A stretch of 64,000 bases of DNA from QWQI01 sp964608915. Its GTDB lineage: Bacteria; Planctomycetota; Planctomycetia; Isosphaerales; Isosphaeraceae. Positions 54,694 through 63,934 of the stretch are shown one piece after another. Position numbers and translations under genes: made by a program. The notes under the pieces were generated by a model. It saw nothing but the letters and a program-made list of their open reading frames with translations, was not told the origin of the DNA and did not search any database. The stretch lies in the NCBI GenBank assembly GCA_964608915.1, contig CAZSQA010000015.1, positions 1 through 64,000 on the forward strand, given 5' to 3'. The first letter of the stretch is position 1. The number at the start of each line of letters is the position of its first letter.

Positions 54694-56316
54694 TTAGGAA
54701 GACTCTGCCGTTTGTGAACTGCGTCCATCCGCCAATTCCCGAATTTTTCCGGCCAGCCGGCGTAGCCTCTCGGCCGAGTGGAGGACGATCGAAAATTCGC
54801 GCGACCGAACGATCGATTCCGCCTCCGACCGCTGGCTCAACATCTCGATACTGGCCTCCGCCTCGCGTATCGCCGGTTCGAGGAGATGGGCAATCTCACG
54901 ATTGACTTTCCGCAACTGCGTCGCTCGCAGCCGTCGGTCCTGGCGATCCTCTTGCGGATGTTCCAGCCATTTCCGTTTTCGTTCGAAGAGATCCTGTAGT
55001 CGCGGATCGTCCGGCAAAAGACGCTCCGCCTGCCAGGTCAGCCATCGCTTCGCACGGATCTGCCGCTCACGCTCCGCAAATGAATGCGCGGCCGGATAGT
55101 CCGCCAGCCGCAACGTGGCCGTAATCACGGCATATCGCGGCATGGAAACTCCGAAGAACTCTCCGAAAACGGCGTCGCCCAGGACGTCGTAAATCGCCCC
55201 GCCGATCCCGTGCACGAACAGATCGGTCAACAGAATCCGGCAAAGGGCCGTCGTGACGAGTGCCCGGGGCCGAATCCGCACCCCCTGACTGGCCCAGCCT
55301 TTCCATAATTCGATCGCCTGGTCGTCGATCATGTCCCGGCGGACCGGTATCGACCCCAACGCCGCCGATTCTCCTTCGATCCGCAGCTCCACGGCCGTGC
55401 CATCCTGGCAAGGCCTGCACCATAGCTTCCTCCGCACCGGCGACTGGTCACGCCAGACCCACATCGGAGCCTCCCACCAGCCGCCGGCCTGAGAGAGGTC
55501 GGCGACGGGGTGATTTCGACTGTGAATTTTACGCTCCCGCCGGTATTCGGTCAGTTTACGGTCATGAATCACATGAAAACCGGGCAGGTCTGACAGAATC
55601 GCCAGGAACAGGCGGATCACCTGCGGCGTTTCTGACCAGCGGCCCATCGTCGATTCGACGAGTCCGAAGCCCCATTCCTTTTCGATTTTGTGTCGCGCCA
55701 GCGAAAACCGGTTCGCCCCGGATGCGTCGCCGACCTCGCGGGCCATCGGCCAGAAGGAGCCCAGCAAAGCGTCGGTGGGCAAGTCCGTGTCCACGGCACG
55801 CACGGTCGACGCGAAATCGCGGAACACCGATTCGTCCTGAACCTTCCAGGCTTCGAATGGCCGGCCGTCCTCGACGGTGTCGAACGGAACCGGCACGATT
55901 CGTGGCGATTCCCGATCGCCCGAAATCACGCGCACGGCATTCGACTTGATCTTGTCCGTATCCGCGACGAGATTCCCCCCGAAACCGCCGCACGCTCGCG
56001 CGACGGCCGCGACGGCGAAATTTTTCGCCCACACGCCCGGGTGATAAAGCTCCGGCTGATGGCCGGTCATGAACCAGAGCGACTCCGCCGCGGCCGAGGG
56101 GCCGTCCGGCCCGCAGCCGAAAGCGGCGGCCGTCGCGAGAAAATCGGCCCGGGCCCGGGCCCGCATCGATTCCAGCGGAACTCCGCCGATCGACAGATTC
56201 CATGCACGTAACAGCGACTGGTTCGAACGTGCCAGTCGCCCCCATTCGGACATCGCCGGGCTCGCGAATACGCCGAAATCCTCCGCGGGTGCACGTGGCG
56301 CGGGGTGTACCGTCAT
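54694..56316 (-). CDS. hypothetical protein, BshC-reminiscent
   Basis: A 540-residue soluble protein without signal or membrane segment. Residues about 82-115 (WFMTGHQPELYHPGVWAKNFAVAAVARACGG) recall the TGQQ...P..Y..K motif of BshC, the putative cysteine-adding enzyme of bacillithiol synthesis. The last 140 residues form a long basic and acidic coiled coil, also a BshC trait. The similarity is limited and by eye, so this is not a firm assignment. The ATG of this gene overlaps the stop of the upstream glycosyltransferase by 4 bases (56313-56316), implying coupled translation. No BshA or BshB gene is present in the window. Confidence 0.75.
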   Translation of the reverse strand: MTVHPAPRAPAEDFGVFASPAMSEWGRLARSNQSLLRAWNLSIGGVPLESMRARARADFLATAAAFGCGPDGPSAAAESLWFMTGHQPELYHPGVWAKNFAVAAVARACGGFGGNLVADTDKIKSNAVRVISGDRESPRIVPVPFDTVEDGRPFEAWKVQDESVFRDFASTVRAVDTDLPTDALLGSFWPMAREVGDASGANRFSLARHKIEKEWGFGLVESTMGRWSETPQVIRLFLAILSDLPGFHVIHDRKLTEYRRERKIHSRNHPVADLSQAGGWWEAPMWVWRDQSPVRRKLWCRPCQDGTAVELRIEGESAALGSIPVRRDMIDDQAIELWKGWASQGVRIRPRALVTTALCRILLTDLFVHGIGGAIYDVLGDAVFGEFFGVSMPRYAVITATLRLADYPAAHSFAERERQIRAKRWLTWQAERLLPDDPRLQDLFERKRKWLEHPQEDRQDRRLRATQLRKVNREIAHLLEPAIREAEASIEMLSQRSEAESIVRSREFSIVLHSAERLRRLAGKIRELADGRSSQTAESS

Positions 56317-57041
56317 GACTGGTTTTTCCCGCTCGGGCGGTCGCGTTCTTCACGTGTGAGCGCGTCGTCGAACACCTTGCGGTAATGCCTCAGGCGATAT
56401 TGGGAATCGTCGAGCGATCCGCCGAAGGACCGGCTGGCGTCCAGATAGATCAGAGGCACGGCCATTTCGACGATCCGCATGTTCGCCCGCGCGGCCTGCA
56501 CCCAGACTTCCAGCGGCATGGCATAGCCGAGGTCGTGAATCCGGAACGATTCGAGAACCGACGCCCGATAGGCCTTGAACCCGCAGAAGGCGTCCGTCAG
56601 GTTGAGATTGAGTTCTTCGCGGAGCCACGTGAGCACCGTCATGTTGATCCGCCTGCGATCCTCCGGCGGTGGCTGGGTGGGGTCGTACGTGTCGATATAG
56701 CGGCTGCCGCTGACGATATCGGCCTGGCGTTCGCCGAGTTCCTCGATGAGCCGGGGGATCAGCTGCGGTTCGTGCTGACCGTCGCAGTCGATCGTCACCA
56801 GGGCGTCATAGCCGCCTCGAACCGTCTCCTGAAAGGCGGTCACCAGCGCCGCGCCGTAGCCCATGTTTCGCGGGTGCCGAACGGTGCGGACATCCGTCCT
56901 CCGGCTCAGGATTTGCGGCGTCGCATCCGTCGATCCGTCATCCACGACGAGGACGTCGCCGGCGTATTTCACGACGCGGGGCAAGACTTCGTCCAGATAT
57001 CTCTCTTCGTTATAGACAGGCAGGGCCGTCAGGTATCGCAT
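56313..57041 (-). CDS. family 2 glycosyltransferase (DPM1/DpgS-like)
   Basis: A 242-residue GT-A glycosyltransferase: LTALPVYNEERYLDEVLPRVVKYAGDVLVVDDGSTDAT, then GYGAALVTAFQ and LVTIDCDGQHEP with the metal-binding DxD-type acidic pair, and the later block DAFCGFKAYRASVL. It has no C-terminal membrane spans, so it is a soluble or peripheral polyprenyl-phosphate sugar transferase type. The product might serve surface glycan or glycolipid synthesis. It is translationally coupled to the BshC-reminiscent gene. Confidence 0.92.
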   Translation of the reverse strand: MRYLTALPVYNEERYLDEVLPRVVKYAGDVLVVDDGSTDATPQILSRRTDVRTVRHPRNMGYGAALVTAFQETVRGGYDALVTIDCDGQHEPQLIPRLIEELGERQADIVSGSRYIDTYDPTQPPPEDRRRINMTVLTWLREELNLNLTDAFCGFKAYRASVLESFRIHDLGYAMPLEVWVQAARANMRIVEMAVPLIYLDASRSFGGSLDDSQYRLRHYRKVFDDALTREERDRPSGKNQS

Positions 57042-57525
57042 GAAGGGTCTCTGCGACGGATCTCTCGGAAGATCCGGTGAAGTGAGGCGTCGTTACGGTT
57101 CGCGGCAGTCGACGAAGCTCTTCGTCGAAACGACCCGGACCAGGCTTGCGAACGCAACCGGCGGCGTTCCGATCACCGGTTCGAACGATTTCGCCCTGAG
57201 GAGTCATTGTGATTGACTGATTTCCACGTTGTCAACGTCGCGCGGACGGGACGGTTGCCCCGGAGCGATCCGGCCGCGAAATTCGCCGCTATCGCACGGA
57301 TCACGGCACCGTCGGGGAATTGCCCGACGACGGCCCTGCCCGACGCGAATACGAATTCGGAACGAACTTGCCGGCTCAGCGCGGAGGTGCCCCTTTGCCG
57401 CTCCGAACCCATGTTGTCTATACTGATATCTTCAATGATGGGGCGACCCTGTTTTAGGGGGCGGGCCGCGGCTGGTCCGATTCCGCCGAATTTGCCGATG
57501 ATCCGCTTGCGCAGTAGGACGAACC
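57042..57525. other. divergent intergenic region before the S1C protease
   Basis: About 480 bases between the minus-strand GT2 gene and the plus-strand protease gene. Short overlapping frames on both strands have no recognisable content. The right part contains a fair promoter for the protease gene, listed separately. Confidence 0.45.
57395..57424 (+). promoter_or_regulatory. candidate sigma70-type promoter of the S1C protease gene
   Basis: TTGCCG, an 18-base spacer, and TATACT, about 100 bases before the ATG at 57526. Hexamers are each one or two bases from consensus. By eye only. Confidence 0.4.
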
Positions 57526-58512
57526 ATGCGAATTCCGGTCATGACGGTTCCGTTGATGTGTCTGGGACTTTCGTCCGGAACGGTGATGGCGGATCGCGTG
57601 ACCATCGATCTGCGGGGAGGCGGTCGAATCGTCGGCGAACTGCTTTCGGAAAAGGCGGACGCCCTTTTCGTCGACCTCGGCCACGATGTCATCCGGCTGC
57701 CGAAGGACCAGATTCTCAAGCGGGCCGCGGGCTCCGAAGCTCCGGCTCCGTCAGCGGAACCCCGTGGCGTGGCTGAGGATACCATCGGCGGGTTCTATCG
57801 CACGGGCGGTGTCGAGGGGCAGTCCGTCAAGCAACTCGTCGATCAGTTCGGTGAGGGGGTCATTTCGATCGACACCCCATCCGGCAAAGGTTCGGGCTTT
57901 ATCCTGAATGCGGACGGTCACGCGATCACGAATCATCACGTCATCGCCGGCGAGACAAGAATCTCGGCCACGCTTTACATCAAGAACGCCAACGGCGGCC
58001 TCCAGCGGGTGCGGGTGGAGGACGTCGAAATTCTGGCCATGAATCCGCTGATGGATTTGGCTTTGATTCGACTTCCCAAACGTGACGATGTAACGTATAA
58101 ACCTTGTCATTTGTCGGTCGACGAGCTTTCCGCCGGCGACGGCGTGTTCGCGATCGGCAACCCGCTCGGGCTTGAGCGCAGCGTCAGCCAGGGCATCGTC
58201 AGCACCAGGAACCGCAATTTCGATGGCCTCGTGTACGTGCAGACAGATGCCGCCATCAACCCCGGCAATTCCGGCGGTCCGCTCTTCAACCTCAAGGGTG
58301 AGGTCGTGGGCGTGACGAACATGAAAGCCACGGCGGGCGATAACCTGGGGTTCGCGATTCCCACGCGCTACGTCAAGGATTTTTTGAGGAACCGCGACGC
58401 GTTCGGCTACGACAAGACGAACCCCAACGCCGGTTACAGATATCTGGACGCTCCCCGCCGGGTCAAACCGCGGGACGCGTCGGGTTCGACGGGCAAACCA
58501 GCCGTTCGCTGA
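57526..58512 (+). CDS. secreted trypsin-like S1C serine protease without PDZ
   Basis: A 328-residue protein with signal peptide (MRIPVMTVPLMCLGLSSGTVMA). The first mature part (about 23-65: DRVTIDLRGGGRIVGELLSEKADALFVDLGHDVIRLPKDQI) resembles a small beta domain. A DegP/HtrA-like protease domain follows, with catalytic His in AITNHHVIAG, Asp in NPLMDLALIRL, and Ser in NPGNSGGPLFN. The PDZ domain of typical HtrA proteins is missing; the C-terminus is a short basic tail. It likely acts in periplasmic protein quality control. Confidence 0.92.
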   Translation: MRIPVMTVPLMCLGLSSGTVMADRVTIDLRGGGRIVGELLSEKADALFVDLGHDVIRLPKDQILKRAAGSEAPAPSAEPRGVAEDTIGGFYRTGGVEGQSVKQLVDQFGEGVISIDTPSGKGSGFILNADGHAITNHHVIAGETRISATLYIKNANGGLQRVRVEDVEILAMNPLMDLALIRLPKRDDVTYKPCHLSVDELSAGDGVFAIGNPLGLERSVSQGIVSTRNRNFDGLVYVQTDAAINPGNSGGPLFNLKGEVVGVTNMKATAGDNLGFAIPTRYVKDFLRNRDAFGYDKTNPNAGYRYLDAPRRVKPRDASGSTGKPAVR

Positions 58513-58634
58513 ATCCCGCGAGGGTTCGGCGAAGACGGTTCGCTCGTCGCTTGGACGTCCTGATCGGATTCGGAACTAGAGAAATTACGGGCTTCCGTGG
58601 AAGCGCCGTGAACACCTGAAGGAGTGGATGACTC

Positions 58635-60422
58635 ATGAGAGCAACGATCGCTTCGAAGAAGCTCTTGCGGCAAACGTTGACGCTGGGGCTGATCTTCGCG
58701 ACGGGCAGCATGTCGGTTCGCGCCGCCGCCGTGGAAGAGTCCCTGCCGAAGAACACGCTGGTCTTCGCGAAAGTCGTGAACGCCGCGGCACTGCGGAAGG
58801 CCTTCGAACAGACTTCGTTCGGCCGGATGGTCCAGGATCCTGCGCTGAAGGACGTCGTCGAGGATGTCGAGAAGAACCTCAAGGAATTCTCCAGCGACGT
58901 AAAGAAGGCCGCGGGCATCTCGCTCAAGGAACTGCTCGACCTGCCGACCGGCGAAATGAACATCGCCATCATTCCCACGAGCGATCCGAAAATTCCCGCC
59001 GGCTACTATGCTTCGTGCGATGCCGGAACCAACGAAAAGGCATTCTCCGAAGCCATGGCCAAGCTGATCGCCTTCGGCACGGAAAAAGGCTCGAAGGTCT
59101 CTGACGAGGAATTCCAGGGCGTCACCATCCGCAAGATCGAAAGCGAAGTCAAAGACGAAGACGGCGAATCGGTCAAAATGACTTTCGCCGTGGCCAAGAC
59201 CGGCACGGTTCACCACGTCGCTTCGACGGCCGATATCCTCAAGTCCGTCATCAAGGGCGCCGCGGCCGACAACCTCGCGAGCGTGGCCGAATACCGCAAG
59301 GCGACGGCCAAGTTCCGCAAGGGTTCGCAGCTGCAGCTGTTCGCCAACGTGCCCTCGATCGTCAAGGTCGGCATTCAGGCCGCCGCCGCCAACGCCGAAA
59401 ACGCGCAGGTCGACGCCCAGCAGGTCGAAACCATCGTCAACATGCTCGGTCTGGGTGGCGTCAAAGCGATCGCTTCGTCGGTCAGCCTGAACGACCCTGA
59501 GTTCGACATGGTCACGACCAATTCGATCATCCTCGAGAAGCCGGTCGAAGGGCTTCTGAAAGTCTTCAAGCTTCAGCCTTCCAAACTCGAACCGGAAGCC
59601 TGGGTGCCCGGCGACGTCGTGAGCTATCAGACCATGGGCTGGGACTTCGATTCCGCCTTCAACGGCATCAACGACATCGTGAACATGTTCAATCCGGGCT
59701 TCCTGAACGTGCTGGAACAACAGCTCGTCGGCCCCAACGGCGGCGATCCTCTGAGCCTTCAGAAGGACATCTTCGGCCCTCTCGGCAACCGTGTCACGAT
59801 CATTTCGGACATCACCAAGCCGGTGAAGGAAGACAGCCAGCGAACCCTTTTCGCCGTCGCACTGGACGACCCGAACGGATTCGCCAAAACGCTCGAAAAG
59901 CTCTTCGATCTCGCCGAACTTCAGCCGAAGAAGCGTGAATTCCAGGGCACGACGATCTATGACATCGAGCCGGACCTGGCCGCCGCCGGCGGCGTGAACG
60001 TGGAACCCGGCAAATTGTCGATCGCCATCGCCAAGAATTCGCTGTTCGTGACTTCGAACGTCACCCTGCTGGAATCGGTCCTTCGTGGCGGTTCGACCAA
60101 ACTGGCCGATTCGCCCGCCTACAAGGCCGTCTCGAAGCACTTCCCGGCCTCGACTTCCTCGATCAGCTTCTCAGCTGCCGAAGAAGCCTCCCGGGCCACC
60201 TACGAAATGCTCAAGCAGGGCCAGCTCGACCAGGCTCTCGACGCTGCCGCCCAACAGGCCGGCCGTGGCGACGCGCCGGAAGTCGGCCAGCTCTTCGACC
60301 CGAAGAAGCTGCCTGATTTCTCGGTTTTCGCCAAATACATGTCCAACGGCGGCGGCTACTCCGTCGTCGACGAAGACGGCGTGACCCAGGTCCAGTTCAT
60401 GCTGAACAAGGAAAACCCCTGA
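58635..60422 (+). CDS. large secreted protein (DUF3352-like)
   Basis: A 595-residue exported protein. Signal peptide about residues 1-31 (LLRQTLTLGLIFATGSMSVRAAA). The mature protein begins with LPKNTLVFAKVVNAAALRKAFEQTSFGRMVQDP, typical of DUF3352-type and related planctomycete secreted proteins, and continues as repeating alpha/beta segments (FAVAKTGTVHHVASTADILKSVI, LFAVALDDPNGFAKTLEKLFDLA, SIAIAKNSLFVTSNVTLLESVLRG). Abundance of conserved-looking codons and AAGGAG upstream suggest high expression. The function is unknown. A terminator follows. Confidence 0.8.
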   Translation: MRATIASKKLLRQTLTLGLIFATGSMSVRAAAVEESLPKNTLVFAKVVNAAALRKAFEQTSFGRMVQDPALKDVVEDVEKNLKEFSSDVKKAAGISLKELLDLPTGEMNIAIIPTSDPKIPAGYYASCDAGTNEKAFSEAMAKLIAFGTEKGSKVSDEEFQGVTIRKIESEVKDEDGESVKMTFAVAKTGTVHHVASTADILKSVIKGAAADNLASVAEYRKATAKFRKGSQLQLFANVPSIVKVGIQAAAANAENAQVDAQQVETIVNMLGLGGVKAIASSVSLNDPEFDMVTTNSIILEKPVEGLLKVFKLQPSKLEPEAWVPGDVVSYQTMGWDFDSAFNGINDIVNMFNPGFLNVLEQQLVGPNGGDPLSLQKDIFGPLGNRVTIISDITKPVKEDSQRTLFAVALDDPNGFAKTLEKLFDLAELQPKKREFQGTTIYDIEPDLAAAGGVNVEPGKLSIAIAKNSLFVTSNVTLLESVLRGGSTKLADSPAYKAVSKHFPASTSSISFSAAEEASRATYEMLKQGQLDQALDAAAQQAGRGDAPEVGQLFDPKKLPDFSVFAKYMSNGGGYSVVDEDGVTQVQFMLNKENP

Positions 60423-60492
60423 TTTCGACGATCGTCCGTCCGGCCTTTTCGAAGTCGCCCGGACAGATTCCGATCGTTCCGAATATGACGAG

Positions 60493-60522
60493 GGCCACGA
60501 CCGTTCCGGTCGTGGCCTTTCC
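60493..60522 (+). terminator. rho-independent terminator
   Basis: Perfect stem GGCCACGACCG facing CGGTCGTGGCC with a three-base loop, then TTTCCGTTTT. It lies 70 bases after the stop of the secreted-protein gene. Confidence 0.85.
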
Positions 60523-60574
60523 GTTTTCCGATTTCCGTCGAACCCGTGCCGAACGGGCCGTCGAAGAAAAAGGA

Positions 60575-60603
60575 GTGACAAGACTTGACGGGGTGGGTAT
60601 AGT
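60575..60603 (+). promoter_or_regulatory. candidate promoter of the extracellular cyclophilin gene
   Basis: GTGACA, a 17-base spacer and TATAGT precede the gene by about 50 bases. Directly after it lies an ATGC-rich direct repeat (GCATGGATGCATGCATG, 60605-60621) that could be part of the transcript leader. Confidence 0.5.
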
Positions 60604-60654
60604 TGCATGGATGCATGCATGTACTCAAGTCGTGCTTTAGGGAGGGATGATCCG

Positions 60655-62730
60655 ATGGACCCGCTCGCTCGAATTCTCACGATCTGGACGAAGCCCCAGG
60701 AATCCGGGCGTTCGAAGAAGCGACGGCATCTCTCCATCGACGATATGGTGCAGCGTCTCGAACGCCGCGACGTACCGGCCACGATCGGCCCGCTGGCCAA
60801 CGTCAGCATCCCGGCCAACACCGGCATGCCGGTCACGATCACCGGCGGCACGAACCCTCAGTCCTACACCGTCAGTTCCAGCAACCCGCTGATTTCTCCT
60901 TCGATCATCCAGGGCCAGTTCCTCACGTTCGACATCACGCATAACTCCAGCGGTGCCAACGATCCGCAGATCACCAACCAGAAGATGACCTATCAGTTGT
61001 TCGACCAACTGACGCCCATCACCACCGCACGCATCAAGGAACTGGTCAACGACGGGTTCTACACCAACAAGATCTTCCACCGGATCGCCAACGGGTTCCC
61101 CGATCTCAACGGATACATCCTTCAGGGCGGCTCGGTCAATGGCGACGGCACCGGTGAAGTGAACAAGCCCGGTTTCCCCTTCCAGGACGAATTCGTCCAG
61201 TCGCTGATCTTCGACACGAAGTATCAGCTCGCCATGGCCAACGCCGGCCCGGACACGAACAGCAGCCAGTTCTTCGTCACCACAGGCCAGCCCCAGTTCC
61301 TCAATTACAAGCACACGATCTTCGGCCAGCTCGTCCAGGGTTCGTCACTGGTCGATCAACTGACGACCGTCGCCCTCAACGGCACCACGCCGAAATCGAA
61401 CGTGACGATCAACTCCGCCACGCTCAGCGATTCCAACCTGAACGCCGTTCTGCTGCTCAACGCCAACAACGCTCTGACGGGCCAATCGGCCACGATCACG
61501 GTCACGGCGACGGACCTCGTCGACGGCTCCACGACCACTCAGACCTTCCTGGTCAACATGATCGACAGCCCCGTCGTGAACAGGCCGTTCCTCAAACCCG
61601 TCGAACTTCAGTCGAGCTACAAGACCGATACGACCGCCAGCTTCTTCCTGGAAGTTTCGAACGTCCAGACCGGCTCGGTTTATAGCTATGTCGTCGCGAG
61701 CGGGATCCAGACGAATCCGGTCACCGGGCAACAGGAATTCATCCCGGTCACGAACGCCACGGTCAACATCAATCAGGCCACGGGCGAAGTTCAGGTCACG
61801 CCGCAAGCCGGTTTCAAGGGTGCCCTGAACCTGCTCGTCGGCGTCCGCGACGGTGTCGATCGTTCCGGAACGGGCAACCTGAACAACCCTTCGAACTACG
61901 ATCGTCAGAACATCACCCTGAATTTCTCCGACGACGCACCCTTGCCTCCTCTGGCATCGCCTCTCACGATCAATCGAACTCCATACCAGGAGTTCGAGAA
62001 CATTCAGCTCGTCGGCACTCTGGGTAATCCCAACGCCACTTCGCTGACTTATACCATTCGCACCCAGCCCACCAAGGGCACGCTTTCGAACTTCAACGCG
62101 GCGACCGGCACGGTTCGCTACACGGCCAACGCCGGTTACATCGGCAACGACTCGTTCACCTACACGGTCACCGACAACTTCGGCCTCACGAGCACGCCGG
62201 CGACCGTCACCATCGTGGCGATCGGACAGAACACCCGGGCCGTGCGGATTCAGAACGATATCCTGGTCGTGACGCCGCCTCCGGGCCGGGCGAACAACGT
62301 CATCGAGCTCCTTTCTGTCGGCAACGGCATGATCCGCGTCGTCGTCAACGGCATCGCGGACGAAACCCAGCCTTTCGAATCGAACGTCCGGCGCATCGTT
62401 CTCTTCGGCTCGAAGAACAACGACACCTTCGCCGTCGATCCTTCGATCACCGTCCCCGCCACCATCAATGGCGGCATGGGCGGCACCAACACCCTCAAAG
62501 GCGGCGGCGGCCGGAACATCCTCCAGGGATGGTACGGCAAGCACAACACCCTTCAGGGCGGCTCGCAAAAGGATATCCTCACCGGCCGAGCCGGCAAGGT
62601 GCGGTTCCTCAAGTCCGAGGGCAACGACATCATGTTCGCCGGCAACTCGGGTTCGCCGAAAACCGGCCCGAGAGGCACGTTCTATCGCTGGGTCGGCAAC
62701 CGCCTGGTGCCGGTGCGGCAAGTGAACTGA
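60655..62730 (+). CDS. extracellular cyclophilin-type peptidyl-prolyl isomerase with Ig/cadherin-like modules
   Basis: A 691-residue surface or secreted protein. The N-terminus has the basic export-signal type SKKRRHLSIDDMVQRLERRDVPAT, an LExR..PA motif typical of planctomycete extracellular proteins. A cyclophilin domain follows (about residues 120-250: ITTARIKELVNDGFYTNKIFHRIANGFPDLNGYILQGG, ALANAGPDTNSSQFFVT-like segment and HTIFGQLVQGSSLVDQL). Next come two or three cadherin/Ig-like modules (LTYTIRTQPTKGTLSNFNAATGTVRYTANAGYIGNDSFTYTVTDNFG) and a Gly/Asn-rich beta-roll-like end. It may fold surface proteins or bind matrix. GGAGGG precedes the ATG at 60655. Confidence 0.9.
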   Translation: MDPLARILTIWTKPQESGRSKKRRHLSIDDMVQRLERRDVPATIGPLANVSIPANTGMPVTITGGTNPQSYTVSSSNPLISPSIIQGQFLTFDITHNSSGANDPQITNQKMTYQLFDQLTPITTARIKELVNDGFYTNKIFHRIANGFPDLNGYILQGGSVNGDGTGEVNKPGFPFQDEFVQSLIFDTKYQLAMANAGPDTNSSQFFVTTGQPQFLNYKHTIFGQLVQGSSLVDQLTTVALNGTTPKSNVTINSATLSDSNLNAVLLLNANNALTGQSATITVTATDLVDGSTTTQTFLVNMIDSPVVNRPFLKPVELQSSYKTDTTASFFLEVSNVQTGSVYSYVVASGIQTNPVTGQQEFIPVTNATVNINQATGEVQVTPQAGFKGALNLLVGVRDGVDRSGTGNLNNPSNYDRQNITLNFSDDAPLPPLASPLTINRTPYQEFENIQLVGTLGNPNATSLTYTIRTQPTKGTLSNFNAATGTVRYTANAGYIGNDSFTYTVTDNFGLTSTPATVTIVAIGQNTRAVRIQNDILVVTPPPGRANNVIELLSVGNGMIRVVVNGIADETQPFESNVRRIVLFGSKNNDTFAVDPSITVPATINGGMGGTNTLKGGGGRNILQGWYGKHNTLQGGSQKDILTGRAGKVRFLKSEGNDIMFAGNSGSPKTGPRGTFYRWVGNRLVPVRQVN

Positions 62731-62745
62731 GCCGGATCTGACACC

Positions 62746-62806
62746 GAAAGCGATCGACCGAGCGTATCAATTTTGGGGGCGCTCGCCGATCGCTTTCGCT
62801 TTTTTC
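62746..62806 (+). terminator. terminator of the cyclophilin gene
   Basis: Arms 62746-62764 (GAAAGCGATCGACCGAGCG) and 62780-62797 form a long stem with one bulge, followed by GCTTTTTT. The right arm overlaps the 3' end of the convergent thioesterase gene. Confidence 0.85.
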
Positions 62807-63204
62807 TCCAGCCGCGACCGAAACCTGTCCACGTGGATGACGGCCCTTTTGTGGACACCTCGGGCCAGAGGCTCGACCTCGTCGAAAGCTTCGACCGCGA
62901 ACGTCACGAACGGCGGCCGCACGAGAATCACCCTTGCCCGGCATGTCACACGGTCACCCACCGGGGCCGGGGCGAGATGCTCGATATCGACCGTCACGCC
63001 CACACTGCGCTCGTCGGGATGAAGATAAGGCGCTATCGCCTTGCGGGCGGCATATTCCATGTGTGCGATCAGCCAGGGCGTGGCCAGAACTGGCGGCATC
63101 CGGTCGTCGGCGAAGACGATCTGGTTCCCAGGGCCGACCACGATCTGCTCTTCGGAACTCAAACCGGCTTTGATCGCGGGATTCAGACTCGGCTGCGGCT
63201 TCAT
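62767..63204 (-). CDS. hotdog-fold thioesterase (FlK-like)
   Basis: A 145-residue thioesterase-superfamily protein of the fluoroacetyl-CoA thioesterase (FlK) type: PPVLATPWLIAHMEYAARKAI, SVGVTVDIEHLAPAPVGDRVTCRARVI and FAVEAFDEVEPLARGVHKRAVIHVDRF. It should hydrolyse a small acyl-CoA, but the acyl group is unknown. GGAG lies ten bases before the ATG at 63204; the ATG at 63222 lacks an SD. The upstream secreted-protein gene stops 43 bases away on the same strand. Confidence 0.88.
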   Translation of the reverse strand: MKPQPSLNPAIKAGLSSEEQIVVGPGNQIVFADDRMPPVLATPWLIAHMEYAARKAIAPYLHPDERSVGVTVDIEHLAPAPVGDRVTCRARVILVRPPFVTFAVEAFDEVEPLARGVHKRAVIHVDRFRSRLEKKAKAIGERPQN

Positions 63205-63247
63205 GCCTTGAGCACTCCACATGAGGTCAATGCCCGCGCGGGGCGGA

Positions 63248-63934
63248 TCACTTCACCAGTCGGACGTTCCGGATCTCGCACACGACATCCTGAAAATCGT
63301 CGTTGGTCGAATATTCCCATCCGATCACATAAGCGTTCGGCACGACTTCGCCCGTCTTCACATCCTTGAGAGGATAGATCATGGCCTTATAGGGCTGCTT
63401 CGCCAGCCGTGCGTTCACGGCCTTCACCACGGTCGGCTGCGAAAATACGCCGCCATCGTTGAGCCCGTCGTTGGAAACCCAGACGCCGAACGGCGCGTCG
63501 CCGGGATCGAAGTGCGTGCGTGAGCCCGCCTGAAGAGGCGGCGGCAAGTTCCGGTCGTTCTCCAGATCCGCCGTCGTGTTTTTGAACGTGTAAACCCAGG
63601 CGTTCACCTTCAGCGGATTCTCAGGGCCATCGCCGACACGATACCAGCCGCCCCGGTTCGTCGTTTCCAGGCCGAGGGCGATCACCGGTGCGTAAGTCAC
63701 AGGCCCTTCGCCTGCCTTCACGAAGAGCCCGGCGACCGCTTCGGGCGAAGTCTCGACCGGGTTGGCCAGGTCGGCGAACATCTCCAGCCCGTATCGACTT
63801 TTGAGCACCACGGACCAGTCGGGCTCATTCGGCCCCGGCGCGACTTTCGGCTGATGCGGCGTTTGCGCCTGAGCCATCGCTGACCACGAACAGAAGGCGA
63901 TCAGGGCCGGTATCGAAATGGTCGAGCGTTTCAT
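63248..63934 (-). CDS. hypothetical secreted protein
   Basis: A 228-residue protein with signal peptide (MKRSTISIPALIAFCSWSAMAQA). The mature part reads as a beta-rich exported domain (WSVVLKSRYGLEMFADLAN, VIALGLETTNRGGWYRV, AWVYTFKNTTADLEND, YVIGWEYSTNDDFQDVVCEIRNVRLVK). Its end resembles a C-terminal beta-sandwich found in some glycoside-hydrolase-linked proteins, but no family was assigned. The thioesterase gene follows on the same strand. Confidence 0.75.
   Translation of the reverse strand: MKRSTISIPALIAFCSWSAMAQAQTPHQPKVAPGPNEPDWSVVLKSRYGLEMFADLANPVETSPEAVAGLFVKAGEGPVTYAPVIALGLETTNRGGWYRVGDGPENPLKVNAWVYTFKNTTADLENDRNLPPPLQAGSRTHFDPGDAPFGVWVSNDGLNDGGVFSQPTVVKAVNARLAKQPYKAMIYPLKDVKTGEVVPNAYVIGWEYSTNDDFQDVVCEIRNVRLVK

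Noticed and set aside
58434..60140. A 568-codon minus-strand frame
   Set aside because: Antisense to the secreted-protein gene, which has a signal peptide, SD sequence and terminator; the antisense frame has none.
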